Source of the DNA: Oscillospiraceae bacterium
GTDB taxonomy: Bacteria > Bacillota > Clostridia > Oscillospirales > Oscillospiraceae
Direction: 5' to 3'
Length of the DNA: 64,000 nt
Assembly: GCA_022846075.1 (NCBI GenBank)
Contig: AP025582.1
Span: forward strand, 1-64,000
Below the pieces are notes generated by a model. It saw only the letters and a program-made list of their open reading frames with translations, was not told where the DNA came from and ran no database searches. Made by a program: the position numbers and the translations under genes. This document shows positions 1 to 12,030 of this stretch, one piece after another. How positions within the stretch are numbered: position 1 is the first letter of the stretch; every line of letters begins with the position of its first letter.

Positions 1-15
1 AAAGACCGTTTCACG

Positions 16-63
16 TTGCCATGGCCCTGATTTTTTGCTATAATAGGTTGGATACATTATAAT
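16..63 (+). promoter_or_regulatory. Two overlapping sigma-A-type promoters for dnaA
   Basis: P1 has -35 TTGCCA (16-21), a 17-nt spacer and -10 TATAAT (39-44). P2 has -35 TTGCTA (35-40), a 17-nt spacer and -10 TATAAT (58-63). The -35 of P2 overlaps the -10 of P1, so the two should compete for polymerase. Both would start transcription within 50 nt of the dnaA start codon. No DnaA box is visible in the 88 nt upstream that the window contains. Confidence 0.75.
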
Positions 64-100
64 AAAGGTATCCCACCAAAAGAAACGGGTGATCTACGAT

Positions 101-1414
101 ATGAATTCCGCCGCCGAGATCTGGACAAGGGTCCTCAAGCTGATGGAGGGCGACCTGACCGCCACCACCCTGAGCACCTGGTTCGACGACGCTGAGGCAG
201 TCTCTCTGGACACGGACACCTTTGTCCTCTATACCCCCTCCAACTTCAAACGGGACATCATCGTCTCCCGCTACCTGCCCGCCGTCCAAAAGGCCCTGCG
301 GGAGCTTTTTTCCGCCGACTTCGACGTGAAGGTGCTGGGGGAGGGAGAGCGGGAGAACCTGGAAAAGGCCGGCTCCTCCACCTTCCTGCCGGGGACGGAG
401 GAGTACACCTTCGACAAGTTCGTGGTGGGCTCCTCCAACAAGTTCGCCTACGCCGCCGCCCGCAGCGTGGCAGACGAGCCGGCCAAAAGCTACAACCCCC
501 TTTTCATCTACGGTGAGTCAGGCCTTGGCAAGACCCACCTGCTCTACGCCATCGCCCACGCCATCCATGGCCAGTACCCCGATTACCGCATCGTTTACAT
601 CCGGGGGGACACCTTCACCAATGAGCTGATCGCCGCCATCCGGGAGGGCCGGAACCAGGAGTTCCGGGAAAAATACCGCTCCGCCGACGTGTTTCTCATG
701 GACGACGTACAGTTCATCGCCGGGCGGGAGTCCACTCAGGAGGAGATGTTCCACACCTTCAACACCCTCTACGAGGCGGGCCGCCAGATCGTCTTTACCG
801 CCGACCGCCCCCCGAAGGAGATGCTCCGGCTGGACGACCGGCTGAAGACCCGGTTCGAGTGGGGCCTGCCCGTGGACGTGCAGCCCCCGGACTACGAAAC
901 CCGGGTGGCCATCATCAAGAACAAGGCCATCCGCCGGGGCATGAACCTGCCCGATCCGGTGCTGCGCTACATCGCCGACAACATCACCGCCAACGTCCGG
1001 CAGATCGAGGGCACCGTCAACAAGATCCTTGCTTTTCAAGAGCTGATGGGGGAGCAGGTGGACGTGGACACCGTCACCCGGGCGGTGCGGGACATGTTCA
1101 AGGACAAGACGGAATTCCTCCCCTCGGCGGACATCATCATCGAAGAAGTTGGGAAGTTTTACAACATCGAGGCCGGGGACATCAAGGGACAGGCCCGGAA
1201 CAAGGACACCGTCCTGGCCCGGCAGATCGCCATGTATGAGATCCGGCGGATGACCAACCTCTCCCTCAAGGAAATCGGCCGGGAGTTCGACGGCCGGGAT
1301 CACACCACCGTGATGCACTCCATTGAGAGGATCGAAAAGCTGACCAAACAGTCCCCCGAAATGGCCGAGGTCATCAAGGACATCAACGCCAACATCAACG
1401 CCCGGTATGAATAA
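101..1414 (+). CDS. dnaA: Chromosomal replication initiator protein DnaA
   Basis: DnaA binds DnaA boxes at oriC, melts the origin and loads the helicase. The 437-residue protein has the usual order: N-terminal domain I, a short linker, an AAA+ domain with Walker A GESGLGKTH near residues 138-146 and Walker B VFLMDDVQ near 200, and a C-terminal helix-turn-helix with the DnaA signature GRDHTTVMHS. The ATG at 101 is preferred because GGGTGA lies 8 nt upstream; an in-frame GTG at 89 is possible. It heads the dnaA-dnaN-recF-gyrB-gyrA series typical of Firmicutes origins. The linker (domain II) is short, as often in Clostridia. Confidence 0.97.
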   Translation: MNSAAEIWTRVLKLMEGDLTATTLSTWFDDAEAVSLDTDTFVLYTPSNFKRDIIVSRYLPAVQKALRELFSADFDVKVLGEGERENLEKAGSSTFLPGTEEYTFDKFVVGSSNKFAYAAARSVADEPAKSYNPLFIYGESGLGKTHLLYAIAHAIHGQYPDYRIVYIRGDTFTNELIAAIREGRNQEFREKYRSADVFLMDDVQFIAGRESTQEEMFHTFNTLYEAGRQIVFTADRPPKEMLRLDDRLKTRFEWGLPVDVQPPDYETRVAIIKNKAIRRGMNLPDPVLRYIADNITANVRQIEGTVNKILAFQELMGEQVDVDTVTRAVRDMFKDKTEFLPSADIIIEEVGKFYNIEAGDIKGQARNKDTVLARQIAMYEIRRMTNLSLKEIGREFDGRDHTTVMHSIERIEKLTKQSPEMAEVIKDINANINARYE

Positions 1415-1676
1415 GGGCCCGTACCGGCCCTGGGCGCCGTCCACATTTCCACCCGGTTTTGTGGGAATGTGGAAAAAGGGGTGTGGATAATCTGCCTTTC
1501 CCCGCCCGCCCTGTGGATAAGGAAAAAAACCTTCCCCACCCCCCTGTGGACGACTTTTCCTTACAGGCCCAGCCCTTTTCAGCCGGTTTCCACAAGAAAT
1601 TTCCCTACGGCTTACTAATACGATAAAAAACCCTCTCCTCTCCTTGCGAAGAGAGAATCGAACGGAGGTCTCAACC
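1415..1676. other. oriC: Probable oriC: DnaA-box cluster between dnaA and dnaN
   Basis: This 262-nt gap has no ORF but holds DnaA-box-like 9-mers. Two are perfect (TGTGGATAA at 1482-1490 and 1512-1520, box on the minus strand). Near matches are TGTGGAAAA (1468-1476), TGTGGACGA (1545-1553) and, in the opposite orientation, GTTTCCACA (1586-1594). The dnaA-dnaN gap is the usual place for part of the origin in Firmicutes. No long AT-rich unwinding element is obvious; the most A/T-rich stretch is about 1602-1632. The start of the window may cut off another cluster upstream of dnaA. Confidence 0.75.
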
Positions 1677-2792
1677 ATGAAGTTTTCCTGTGAAAAGGCC
1701 CTGCTCCAGGCGGCCATCGCCACCTCTTCCCGGGCCACGGCACCAAAGAGCTCCATTCCCGCCCTGGAAGGGATTCTGCTGGAGGCAGACAGCGAACTGC
1801 GCCTTACCGGCTATAACCTGGAGACCGGCATCCGCACCGTAGTCCCCGCCCAGGTGGCGGAGGGTGGTTCCCTGGTGCTGTCCGCCCGGCTCTTCGGGGA
1901 CATCGTCCGCCGCCTGCCCGACGATATGGTCTCCTTTTCCGCCGAGGGCCTCACCGTCCACATCCAATGTGGCATGAGTGAATTCAACATTCAGGGCATC
2001 GACCCCGAGGAGTTCCCCGAGCTCCCCGCCGTGGAGCCCCAGAACGCCCTGGAGCTGGCCCAGTCCACCCTGGCGGACATGATCAACCGCACCCTGTTCG
2101 CCGTCAGCGACAACGAGAGCCGCCCCATCCTCACCGGCTCCCTCTTTGAGGTGAACGGCTCCACCCTGTCCGTGGTCTCGGTGGACGGACAACGGCTGGC
2201 CATCCGGCGGGAGACGCTGGAGAAGGCCCCCAATATGGACTTTTCCTTCGTGGTCCCCGGCGCCGCCCTCAGCGAGGTGCGGGGCATCTGCTCCGACGTG
2301 GAGGAGACAGCCTCCATCACCACCGGGGCCCGGCACATCATGTTCCAGGTGGGCTCCACCCTCCTGGTGACGAGACGGCTGGAGGGGGAGTTCCTGGATT
2401 ACCGCCAGGCCATCTCCCGGAAGAGCACGGTGCTTCTCACCGCGGACGTGCGCCAGCTCATGGCCTCCATCGACCGGGTGAGCCTGATTATCAGCGAGAA
2501 GTTCAAGAGCCCCCTGCGGTGTACGGTGGGGGACGGGATGCTGTACTTCTCCACCCGCACCGCCATCGGCGACGCCTCCGACCAGTGCCCCGTCACCGGG
2601 GACGGCGGGGAGCTGAAGATCGGTTTCAATAACCGTCTGCTGATGGACGCCCTCAAGGCGGTGCCCACCGAGACCGCCCTGCTGAAGATGGGCACCAGCT
2701 CCTCCCCCTGCATCATCGTGCCCACCGACGCCGAGGAGGGGGCGGAGCCCTACCTCTTCATGGTGCTCCCCGTGCGGCTGAGCGCGGGCTGA
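1677..2792 (+). CDS. dnaN: DNA polymerase III beta subunit (sliding clamp)
   Basis: This is the ring-shaped processivity clamp of the replicase, which also recruits MutS, MutL and other clamp-binding proteins. At 371 residues it has the length expected for three beta-clamp domains, beginning MKFSCEKALLQ and ending with the conserved block YLFMVLPVRL, where the terminal P-V/M-R-L is the family signature. The start at 1677 has GGAGGT 7 nt upstream; the in-frame codon at 1644 has no such signal. It lies downstream of the origin region and is followed by the S4/recF pair. Confidence 0.97.
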   Translation: MKFSCEKALLQAAIATSSRATAPKSSIPALEGILLEADSELRLTGYNLETGIRTVVPAQVAEGGSLVLSARLFGDIVRRLPDDMVSFSAEGLTVHIQCGMSEFNIQGIDPEEFPELPAVEPQNALELAQSTLADMINRTLFAVSDNESRPILTGSLFEVNGSTLSVVSVDGQRLAIRRETLEKAPNMDFSFVVPGAALSEVRGICSDVEETASITTGARHIMFQVGSTLLVTRRLEGEFLDYRQAISRKSTVLLTADVRQLMASIDRVSLIISEKFKSPLRCTVGDGMLYFSTRTAIGDASDQCPVTGDGGELKIGFNNRLLMDALKAVPTETALLKMGTSSSPCIIVPTDAEEGAEPYLFMVLPVRLSAG

Positions 2793-2885
2793 GGTGGGGA
2801 TACTCAAAGGGGACGAAACAATCAAAAACCGCCGGGTCCCAACGTCTGAGAGAGGACGGGCCGGCCCGGCCGGGGAGGAGAGGAC

Positions 2886-3098
2886 ATGAGGGAAGAGACC
2901 GTGAAGATCTCCACGGAGTATATCAAGCTGGAGGGGCTATTGAAGTTCGCCGGTACGGCGGAGACCGGCGGCGAGGCCAAACAGCGGATCCAGGCCGGTG
3001 AGGTGAAGGTGAACGGTGAGGTGTGCCAGATGCGGGGCAAGAAGCTGCGCCCCGGCGACGTGGTGGAGCTGGGAGATGTGAGGCTCACCGTCCAATGA
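2886..3098 (+). CDS. yaaA: S4-domain RNA-binding protein (YaaA/RlbA type)
   Basis: A 70-residue protein made almost wholly of one S4 RNA-binding fold ([19 protein letters not shown], then [19 protein letters not shown]). In Bacillus the equivalent gene lies between dnaN and recF, and its product is linked to 50S ribosome assembly; that role is inferred here from family and position. A GGGGAGGAG ribosome site precedes the ATG. The TGA stop overlaps the recF ATG by 4 nt, so recF translation is probably coupled to it. Confidence 0.88.
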   Translation: MREETVKISTEYIKLEGLLKFAGTAETGGEAKQRIQAGEVKVNGEVCQMRGKKLRPGDVVELGDVRLTVQ

Positions 3099-4195
3099 CC
3101 GTCCAAGGACTGGAACTGGACTTTTTTCGCAACTACGTCCATGCCGAGGCCCGGTTTTCCCCGGGGGTCAACGTGATCTGCGGGGAGAACGCCCAGGGAA
3201 AGACCAATCTGCTGGAGGCGGTGGCCTACCTGTCCGCGGCAAAGAGCCACCGGGCCCGGTATGACCGGGAGCTCATCCAATTCGGGGTGGATCACGCCTT
3301 TGTAAAGGGGGAGGTCCACGCCAGGGAGCGGGAGTTCACCCTGGAGGCCAGGATCCACCGGGGGGAGCGGCGGCAGCTCTTTTCCAACGGGGTGCGGCTG
3401 AAAACAGCCGCGGAGCTGTCCCAGGTCCTCAATACCATCCTCTTCTGCCCCGAGGACCTCTCCCTCATCCGGGAGGGGGCGGCGGCACGGCGGCGGTTTT
3501 TGGACGACGGCATCTGCCAGCTCCGGCCCAAGTACGCCGCCGCCCTGGCCGAGTACCGGCGGCTCTACGAGCAAAAGACCCGCATCCTGCGGGACTGGGA
3601 GGAGAAGCCCTCCCTTTTGGATACCCTGGACGACTTCAACCTCCGCATGGCCCAGGTGGGGGCGGTGCTCATCCACTACCGGGCCCACTTCATCCGGCGG
3701 CTGGCGGATCTGGCCCCGCCCATCCAGTCGGAATTCTCCGGCGGGCGGGAAAAGCTGGGGCTGCGGTATGAGACGGTCTCCACCGTCACCGAACCGGAGG
3801 CGGGGATGAAAACCCTGCTGGACCAGTTGTTGGAGCACCAGCAGTCCCACCGGCGGGCGGAGCTGGACTCCCGCCAATGCCTGACGGGGCCCCACAAGGA
3901 CGATCTGGCGGTGGAGGTGGACGGGCAGTCCGCCCGCCAGTACGCCTCCCAGGGGCAGACCCGCACCGCCGCCCTCTCCCTGAAGCTGGCCTGCCGGGAG
4001 CTTTTCCGGGAGGCCACGGGGGAGTGGCCCGTCCTGCTGCTGGACGACGTGCTCTCCGAGCTGGACCACCGGCGGCAAACCTTCGTATTGGAGCGCATCA
4101 ACGGCGGGCAGGTGTTCATCACCTGCTGTGAAGACGACAAACAAATCGCCCGGGACGGGATGCGGTTCCGGGTGAAAAACGGACAATTACTGTGA
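3095..4195 (+). CDS. recF: DNA replication and repair protein RecF
   Basis: RecF is an SMC-like ATPase that helps load RecA at gaps and stalled forks. The 366-residue protein shows Walker [10 protein letters not shown] near residues 30-38 and a C-terminal signature/Walker B block [14 protein letters not shown] near 317-330. The ATG at 3095 gives a 4-nt ATGA overlap with the S4-domain gene and the normal N-terminus ([12 protein letters not shown]). The gene order S4-recF-remB-gyrB matches Bacillus, with small membrane genes inserted. Confidence 0.95.
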   Translation: MTVQGLELDFFRNYVHAEARFSPGVNVICGENAQGKTNLLEAVAYLSAAKSHRARYDRELIQFGVDHAFVKGEVHAREREFTLEARIHRGERRQLFSNGVRLKTAAELSQVLNTILFCPEDLSLIREGAAARRRFLDDGICQLRPKYAAALAEYRRLYEQKTRILRDWEEKPSLLDTLDDFNLRMAQVGAVLIHYRAHFIRRLADLAPPIQSEFSGGREKLGLRYETVSTVTEPEAGMKTLLDQLLEHQQSHRRAELDSRQCLTGPHKDDLAVEVDGQSARQYASQGQTRTAALSLKLACRELFREATGEWPVLLLDDVLSELDHRRQTFVLERINGGQVFITCCEDDKQIARDGMRFRVKNGQLL

Positions 4196-4208
4196 CAAGG
4201 ATGGATCT

Positions 4209-4517
4209 ATGCCCATTTTTCTGATGCTCTTTCTCATCCCCCTGGGGGCGGCGGCCGTGGTGGAATATATCCTGTGCCGCTTCCCCAAAAAGAGGTTTTG
4301 GCGCTGCCTCCCCCCCGCCGCCCTGGCCATCGCCGTTTTGGCGGTGACCCTGTTTCGCTACCACGGCTGGGACGACGGCGGCGGCGGCGCGCCCATTGAG
4401 ACGCTGCTCTTTTTCCCCGGCCTGCCCGCTTTGGGATTGGCCGTGGGGCTTTTTCTGGGCTGGCGGCTGTGGAAAAAACTCTGGTCCCCCAGGGTGTTCC
4501 GGGAGAAAAAGAAGTAG
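4209..4517 (+). CDS. Small membrane protein, unknown function
   Basis: A 102-residue protein with three likely membrane segments (about residues 3-22, 33-50 and 66-87) and a basic C-terminus ending REKKK. It starts 13 nt after recF, so it should be in the same transcript. No family is recognised. It resembles the next two membrane ORFs only in overall character (short hydrophobic segments and basic loops), and the three together fill the recF-gyrB gap on either side of remB. Confidence 0.6.
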   Translation: MPIFLMLFLIPLGAAAVVEYILCRFPKKRFWRCLPPAALAIAVLAVTLFRYHGWDDGGGGAPIETLLFFPGLPALGLAVGLFLGWRLWKKLWSPRVFREKKK

Positions 4518-4594
4518 GGACATGGCCGTCGGGGGCCGGGGAGTTCCGGGGAGGGCCGGCGGCACGGCATTTCTCGGCGGAAGGAGTGACGGTT

Positions 4595-4882
4595 GTGGAG
4601 CTCTTTTTGTTCAGCGGGGCCGTTTTCCTCGGCTGCGGCGTCCTTGAGTACGCCCTCTGCGGCCTGAAGCGGGGCTGGAGGAGCCTTGCGGTCCTGCCGG
4701 CGGGGGGGCTGTTTTTGTGGATGATCGCCGCGGGACAGGCGGCGAAAAGCGACGTGATGTTCTGCGGAATGGGAGATGCGCTGGCGCTCCTGTTCCTGAT
4801 CCTGCCCGCCGGGGCCGGTCTGACGCTGGGCGGACTGGCCCGGCTGATCAGGACCCTGTGGCGGGGCGATGGGGAGCGCTGA
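4595..4882 (+). CDS. Small membrane protein, unknown function
   Basis: A 95-residue protein with three hydrophobic stretches (about residues 2-20, 30-47 and 59-83). The GTG at 4595 is chosen because AAGGAG sits 8 nt upstream; the same frame is open back to 4469 but overlaps the preceding gene and lacks a ribosome site there. It contains the block EYALCGLKR, close to EYILCRFPKK in the preceding protein, so the two may be distant paralogues. Function is unknown. Confidence 0.55.
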   Translation: MELFLFSGAVFLGCGVLEYALCGLKRGWRSLAVLPAGGLFLWMIAAGQAAKSDVMFCGMGDALALLFLILPAGAGLTLGGLARLIRTLWRGDGER

Positions 4883-4908
4883 GGCAAAGCTTTGAAAGGG
4901 GTGAGGCC

Positions 4909-5172
4909 ATGTACCTGCATCTGGGCCAGTCGGTGGTGGTGCCCGACCGGGACATCATCGGCATCTTTGATCTGGACAACGCCTCCTATTCCCATCTGAC
5001 CCGGGGATTCCTGGAGCGGGCGGAGCGGGAGGGCCGGGTGGTGAGCATCACCGGGGACCTGCCCAAGTCCTTCGCCCTGTGCCGGGACAAGAGGGGCGAG
5101 ACGGTGGTCTATCTGTCCCAGCTGTCCTCCGCCACGTTGAAGGGGCGGATGGAAAATGGCAGTTTTGAGTAA
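4909..5172 (+). CDS. remB: RemB/YaaB-like extracellular matrix regulator (DUF370)
   Basis: An 87-residue protein beginning MYLHLGQSVVVPDRDIIGIF, the characteristic start of the RemB (YaaB) branch of the DUF370 family. In Bacillus the gene lies between recF and gyrB, and RemA/RemB are linked to activation of matrix genes; the role here is inferred from sequence and the same position. The ATG at 4909 follows AAAGGGGTGA. Length is close to the Bacillus protein (about 81 residues). Confidence 0.85.
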   Translation: MYLHLGQSVVVPDRDIIGIFDLDNASYSHLTRGFLERAEREGRVVSITGDLPKSFALCRDKRGETVVYLSQLSSATLKGRMENGSFE

Positions 5173-5187
5173 GGGGGAGGGAAAAAA

Positions 5188-5505
5188 GTGTTTCATGTGA
5201 TGCTGGTCCTGCCTCTGCTGGCCGCGTTCGGCGCGGCGGCCTTTTTTATGGTGACGGTGCCCCTGTGCCTGGGCGCGGGGCTCCAGCTCATTTTCTCTAT
5301 TTTCAGTAAAAAGCGGTGGGTCCTTTTCCTCCCCGCCATTCTGGGTGCGGCCGGGGTGGTGCTGTCCCTGGTTTACTTACTGGAGGTGGTGGGCCTGACC
5401 GCGCTGGTCGTCTACTGGGCGGTGTATTACCTGTGCATTTGGCTCGTTTGGCTCATCGTCACACAGATCAAGGAAGCGGTCCTCCGCTGGAGGGCAAAAG
5501 TCTGA
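5188..5505 (+). CDS. Small membrane protein, unknown function
   Basis: A 105-residue, mostly hydrophobic protein with about three membrane segments (residues 4-36, 45-65 and 68-92) and a basic tail ending RWRAKV. It starts at a GTG with GGGGGAGG upstream, 15 nt after remB. No family recognised. It is the last gene before the long gyrB leader hairpin. Confidence 0.55.
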   Translation: MFHVMLVLPLLAAFGAAAFFMVTVPLCLGAGLQLIFSIFSKKRWVLFLPAILGAAGVVLSLVYLLEVVGLTALVVYWAVYYLCIWLVWLIVTQIKEAVLRWRAKV

Positions 5506-5521
5506 TCGAAACAACGCAGCG

Positions 5522-5577
5522 TTGCGAAGCGGTGGAAACCGCTTTATGGAAGAAGAGCGGTTTCCCGCGCTTCGCAA
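5522..5577 (+). promoter_or_regulatory. Long hairpin directly upstream of the gyrB ribosome site
   Basis: The arms 5522-5543 and 5556-5577 are complementary over 22 positions except for two central mismatches, around a 12-nt loop. The right arm ends 6 nt before the gyrB Shine-Dalgarno AGGAGGT (5584-5590). There is no U-tract after the stem, so it is not an ordinary intrinsic terminator. It could act in the mRNA leader (processing site, stability element, translation control) or at the DNA level. Confidence 0.6.
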
Positions 5578-5595
5578 ATCACCAGGAGGTTTCTT

Positions 5596-7569
5596 ATGAG
5601 TGAAGAATTCATGAACGACACCCAAGAGCTTTGGGAGGACTCCGTCACCCAGACCGACCACGAGTACAACGCGTCGGAGATCCAAGTGCTGGAGGGGCTG
5701 GAGGCCGTGCGGAAACGGCCGGGCATGTACATCGGCTCCACCTCTTCCTCCGGCCTGCACCACCTGGTCTACGAGATCGTGGACAACGCCATCGACGAGG
5801 CTTTGGCGGGCTACTGCAAGCACATCACCGTCACCATCCTCCCCGGCGACATTATCCGGGTCACCGACGACGGCCGGGGCGTCCCCGTGGACATCCAGGC
5901 CCAGACCGGAAAGCCCGCGCTGGAGGTGGTGTACACCGTCCTTCACGCCGGCGGCAAGTTCGGCGGCGGCGGCTACAAGGTCTCCGGCGGCCTCCACGGC
6001 GTGGGCGGCAGCGTGGTCAACGCCCTCAGCGAGTGGATGGAGGTCCGGGTCTGCAAGGACGGGAAAATCTACGAGGTGAAGTTTGCCCGGGGGGCCATCA
6101 CCCAGAACATGACCGTGATTGGGGAGACCGACCAGACCGGCACCGAGGTCATTTTCAAGCCCGACCCGGAGATGTTCACCGATACCACTGTTTACGACTA
6201 CGACATCCTTCACACCCGCATGCGGGAGGAGGCCTTCCTCAACGCAGGGCTCCACATCTCCACCGAGGACGCCCGGGACCCGGAGGACGTGAAGCGGGAC
6301 GACATGTGCTTTGAGGGGGGCATCCGGGAGTTCGTCACCTGGCTCAACCGGGCCAAGAGCCCCCTCCACGAGAACGTGGTCTATGTCTCCGGCCAGAAGG
6401 ACGGCTCCATGGCGGAGGTGGCCTTCCAGTATAACGACAGCTATAACGAGATGATCCTCTCCTTCGCCAACAACGTCCACACCCCCGAGGGCGGCATGCA
6501 CGAGGAGGGCTTCAAGCGGGCGCTGACCACCGTTTTGAACAACTACGGCAAGAAGATCGGGATGCTGAAAAACGAGGAGAAGGTCTCCGGCGAGGACTGC
6601 CGGGAGGGCCTTTGCTGCGTCATCTCCGTGAAGCTCACCGACGCCCAGTTCGAGGGCCAGACCAAGGCGAAGCTGGGCAACTCCGAGATGCGGACGTTAG
6701 TCAACGCCGTGGTGATGGAGAAATTCGCGGAATTCCTGGAGGAGAACCCGGCGGCTGGCCGGGCCATCCTGGACAAGGCCCTCACCGCCAACCGGGCCCG
6801 TGAGGCCGCCCGGAAGGCCCGGGAGTCCATCCGGCGCAAGACCGCCCTGGGCGGCGCCGCCATGCCCGACAAGCTGCGGGACTGCAACGAAGTGAACCCT
6901 GAGCTCACCGAGCTGTACATCGTCGAGGGCGACTCCGCCGGCGGCTCCGCCACCCAGGGCCGGGACTCCCGGTTCCAGGCCATCCTCCCCCTGTGGGGCA
7001 AGATGCTCAACGTGGAGAAGGCCCGGGCGGACAAGGTCTACGGCAACGACAAGCTCCAGCCCGTCATCACCGCCCTGGGGGCGGGCATCGGGGACGAGTT
7101 CGACCCGGCCAAGCTCCGGTACCACAAAATCATTATCATGGCCGATGCCGATGTGGACGGCGCCCATATACGCACCCTCCTGCTGACCTTCTTCTTCCGC
7201 TTCATGCGGCCCCTCATTGAGCATGGATACGTCTATTCCGCCGTGCCGCCGCTCTACAAGCTGACGAGGGGTAAGCAGACGAGAGTGGCCTTCTCCGACG
7301 AGGAGCGGGACAAGGTCTCCGCCGAGCTGCGGGGGGACAACCCCAACGCCAAGATCGACATCAGCCGGTATAAGGGCCTGGGCGAGATGGACCCCCACGA
7401 GCTGTGGGAGACCACCATGGACCCGGAGAAGCGGACCCTGCGGCGCATCGAGCTGGACGACGCCGTGGCCGCCGACGAGACCTTCACCATCCTCATGGGG
7501 GAGAAAGTGGAACCCCGGAAGGAGTTCATTGAGAAGAACGCCAAGTACGCGGTGAATCTTGATTACTAA
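5596..7569 (+). CDS. gyrB: DNA gyrase subunit B
   Basis: The ATPase subunit of DNA gyrase, which introduces negative supercoils together with GyrA. The 657-residue protein has the GHKL ATPase motifs ([10 protein letters not shown] near 40-50 and [10 protein letters not shown]), the TOPRIM acidic motif [10 protein letters not shown] near 444-453 and the metal-binding DADVDGAHI near 516-524, and a normal C-terminus. AGGAGGT lies 5 nt before the ATG. It is about 20-25 residues longer than Bacillus GyrB because of an acidic N-terminal extension before the first conserved motif. Unlike the usual arrangement, gyrA does not follow directly. Confidence 0.97.
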   Translation: MSEEFMNDTQELWEDSVTQTDHEYNASEIQVLEGLEAVRKRPGMYIGSTSSSGLHHLVYEIVDNAIDEALAGYCKHITVTILPGDIIRVTDDGRGVPVDIQAQTGKPALEVVYTVLHAGGKFGGGGYKVSGGLHGVGGSVVNALSEWMEVRVCKDGKIYEVKFARGAITQNMTVIGETDQTGTEVIFKPDPEMFTDTTVYDYDILHTRMREEAFLNAGLHISTEDARDPEDVKRDDMCFEGGIREFVTWLNRAKSPLHENVVYVSGQKDGSMAEVAFQYNDSYNEMILSFANNVHTPEGGMHEEGFKRALTTVLNNYGKKIGMLKNEEKVSGEDCREGLCCVISVKLTDAQFEGQTKAKLGNSEMRTLVNAVVMEKFAEFLEENPAAGRAILDKALTANRAREAARKARESIRRKTALGGAAMPDKLRDCNEVNPELTELYIVEGDSAGGSATQGRDSRFQAILPLWGKMLNVEKARADKVYGNDKLQPVITALGAGIGDEFDPAKLRYHKIIIMADADVDGAHIRTLLLTFFFRFMRPLIEHGYVYSAVPPLYKLTRGKQTRVAFSDEERDKVSAELRGDNPNAKIDISRYKGLGEMDPHELWETTMDPEKRTLRRIELDDAVAADETFTILMGEKVEPRKEFIEKNAKYAVNLDY

Positions 7570-7592
7570 GAGTTGCCCCGGAGGAGCGAGCA

Positions 7593-8765
7593 ATGGGCGC
7601 GAAGAGAGCACTTGTATCTATTTTGATAACAGCAATGATTGGAATTTTCCTTTCCGGCTGCGGCGCCGGGCCGGAAAAGCAAATGGAGCCACAAGAGACG
7701 CCAAGGGCAGTTCCCCCGACAGAAAGCGTGACCCCGGAAGAGGTGCCACCTTCTGAAAGCCCGCTTCAACAGCCTGAGGAGGAGGGGCCCGTTTCGGTGA
7801 GGGGAAAGGAAGAGATCCGTGCGGCACTGGAAACGGCCATCGAGGGGCTTCGCAAGCGTGTGGAACTGAACGTCGCGGAAGCGGAGCTAAGCGACCGGCC
7901 GGACCTGGATGTCACAAATATTTACTACGAAATTCAGCGGGACAAACCACGGCTGAAATACGCGTATGATATCGCGGTGACTTGGGAAGCGGACACGCTG
8001 TTGTGCGAGCTCTCGTACATGCCCTATCAAACGGGGGAATTTCCAGACGGATTTTCCGGGATATCGGTATCTTCCTTGGATGAGTTGATCCATGCGGCGG
8101 ACACCCATCTGGGAGAGGACCCGGTCTCCATCAAGGTCACCAACCGGGCGCTGGAGCCGGACATGATGAACCGGGCGCTCCAGCAGTGCGGCGGCGGTTA
8201 TATCCTTTGTATGTTAAACCAGGATGGGACACAGATTTTATACAGCCCACCAGAAGGCATGTCTATCAACCAGTGTTTGGATGATCTGGAAGAGGTGGAC
8301 CGGCTGGCCGACCAGATCATTTCTGACCTTTTGACAGAGACGATGACGCAGAGAGAACGGGCGGAAAAGCTTTTTTCCTATGTGACGGAAACGGTCCGCT
8401 ACGACCCACGGTATAGTACTGACTTTGAGCATATGCCCTATACGTCCCGGACGGCGTTGGGGGCATTGAGAGACGGAGTCGCGATCTGCGGTGGATATTC
8501 CAATGCAGTCAAGCTGCTGTTTGAAAAAGCTGGTATCCGATGTTATAACGTAACGGGTATATCCTTAAATCAAAACCACATGTGGAACATTGCGTTGCTG
8601 GATGAATTGTGGTTGTGGTTTGACGCAACGGCGGGACGGGGCTCTTCCATGCAATACGGACTGCGGTATTTTGCGCTGGAAAGCCTGGACACACAACGGT
8701 ATACATGGAGTGAAGAGAGCGTGGACGAATTATGTACCGGCGCCTACTCCAGTCCGATGGAATGA
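7593..8765 (+). CDS. Transglutaminase-like domain lipoprotein
   Basis: A 390-residue predicted lipoprotein: basic N-terminus, hydrophobic core, then the lipobox LSGC with Cys at residue 22, followed by a low-complexity P/E/S linker to about residue 70. The C-terminal half carries a transglutaminase/protease-like core: Cys in [11 protein letters not shown] near 297, His in [10 protein letters not shown] near 329, Asp in WFDATAG near 345. Such domains may cross-link or cleave peptides; the substrate is unknown. The gene sits between gyrB and gyrA, starts 23 nt after gyrB with its own GGAGGAG site, and is more AT-rich than either neighbour, suggesting later insertion. Confidence 0.8.
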   Translation: MGAKRALVSILITAMIGIFLSGCGAGPEKQMEPQETPRAVPPTESVTPEEVPPSESPLQQPEEEGPVSVRGKEEIRAALETAIEGLRKRVELNVAEAELSDRPDLDVTNIYYEIQRDKPRLKYAYDIAVTWEADTLLCELSYMPYQTGEFPDGFSGISVSSLDELIHAADTHLGEDPVSIKVTNRALEPDMMNRALQQCGGGYILCMLNQDGTQILYSPPEGMSINQCLDDLEEVDRLADQIISDLLTETMTQRERAEKLFSYVTETVRYDPRYSTDFEHMPYTSRTALGALRDGVAICGGYSNAVKLLFEKAGIRCYNVTGISLNQNHMWNIALLDELWLWFDATAGRGSSMQYGLRYFALESLDTQRYTWSEESVDELCTGAYSSPME

Positions 8766-8805
8766 ATCACAAGGAAGCTACCTCAATAGAGGAGGAAATC
8801 AATAC

Positions 8806-11334
<2,529 letters not shown>

Positions 11335-11336
11335 GC

Positions 11337-11618
11337 ATGGGTTTCTTCACCAGCACCGAGGAGGACAACACCGAGGAGGGCATCCGCGCCCGGATGAAGA
11401 AGGAAAAGATGCTCTACGTCCAGCGGCTCATCGACAAAGAGGAGTATGAGGCCCGGATCACCAAGCTTGAGGCCCAGCTGGCCGCCCTCTCCGTCACCCC
11501 GCCCCGGACCGCCAACCAGGACGCCCAGCTCCAGGAGCTGGACTACCTGCGGGGCAAGGGCTGGATCAGCCAGGAGGACTACGAGACCCGGAAAAAGGAG
11601 ATTTTGGGGGAGGAGTGA
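11337..11618 (+). CDS. SHOCT-domain protein
   Basis: A 93-residue soluble protein with two short helical repeats of the SHOCT type: YVQRLIDKEEYEARITKLEA (near 31-50) and LDYLRGKGWISQEDYETRKK (near 68-87), each having the L-x(4-5)-G/D-x-I/W-x-x-E-Y-E pattern. SHOCT domains are thought to mediate oligomerisation or targeting; no enzymatic role is implied. It starts 2 nt after gyrA, so it is in the gyr transcript, and is followed by another SHOCT protein. The function of the pair is unknown. Confidence 0.7.
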   Translation: MGFFTSTEEDNTEEGIRARMKKEKMLYVQRLIDKEEYEARITKLEAQLAALSVTPPRTANQDAQLQELDYLRGKGWISQEDYETRKKEILGEE

Positions 11619-11624
11619 CCACCC

Positions 11625-12002
11625 ATGCGGCGGAATTTTCGCATCCGGCCCAGCAAGGGCATGTGCGTGATGGGCTTCGGGATCAGCCTGGTGTTCATCG
11701 TCGTGGGCGTGTTCCTGGTCATCCCCATGACCTTCGGCTCCGGCATCTGGCCCATCGGACTGTTCGGCGTGGCCTGGACCGGCATCGCCATCTATCAGGC
11801 GGTGACCTACGGCCGGTGGTTGTTTGGGAAAGAGGACGAGGCCAAGGGCTCCATGATGATGGGCGGGTTCGAAATCACGGAGGACGAGGCCGGGGAGAGC
11901 GCCGAGGCCCGGCTGAAAAAGCTCCAGGGGCTCTATGATCAAAGGCTCATTACCACCGAGGAGTACGAGAAGAAGCGGCAGGACATCCTGAAAGAGCTGT
12001 AA
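11625..12002 (+). CDS. Membrane protein with C-terminal SHOCT domain
   Basis: A 125-residue protein with two membrane segments (about 16-36 and 41-60), a linker, and a C-terminal SHOCT motif (LKKLQGLYDQRLITTEEYEK, about 98-117). The preceding gene encodes a soluble SHOCT protein, so the two products may interact through these helices. It begins 6 nt after that gene. Function unknown. Confidence 0.7.
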   Translation: MRRNFRIRPSKGMCVMGFGISLVFIVVGVFLVIPMTFGSGIWPIGLFGVAWTGIAIYQAVTYGRWLFGKEDEAKGSMMMGGFEITEDEAGESAEARLKKLQGLYDQRLITTEEYEKKRQDILKEL

Positions 12003-12030
12003 AGGAGGGGGGAGCCGTGCCATACCGGCA

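Noticed and set aside
518-1756. Long open frame on the minus strand opposite dnaA
   Set aside because: Product is Gly/Val/Asp/His-rich without domains, has no ribosome site and covers the oriC region; it is the mirror of dnaA third-position GC bias.
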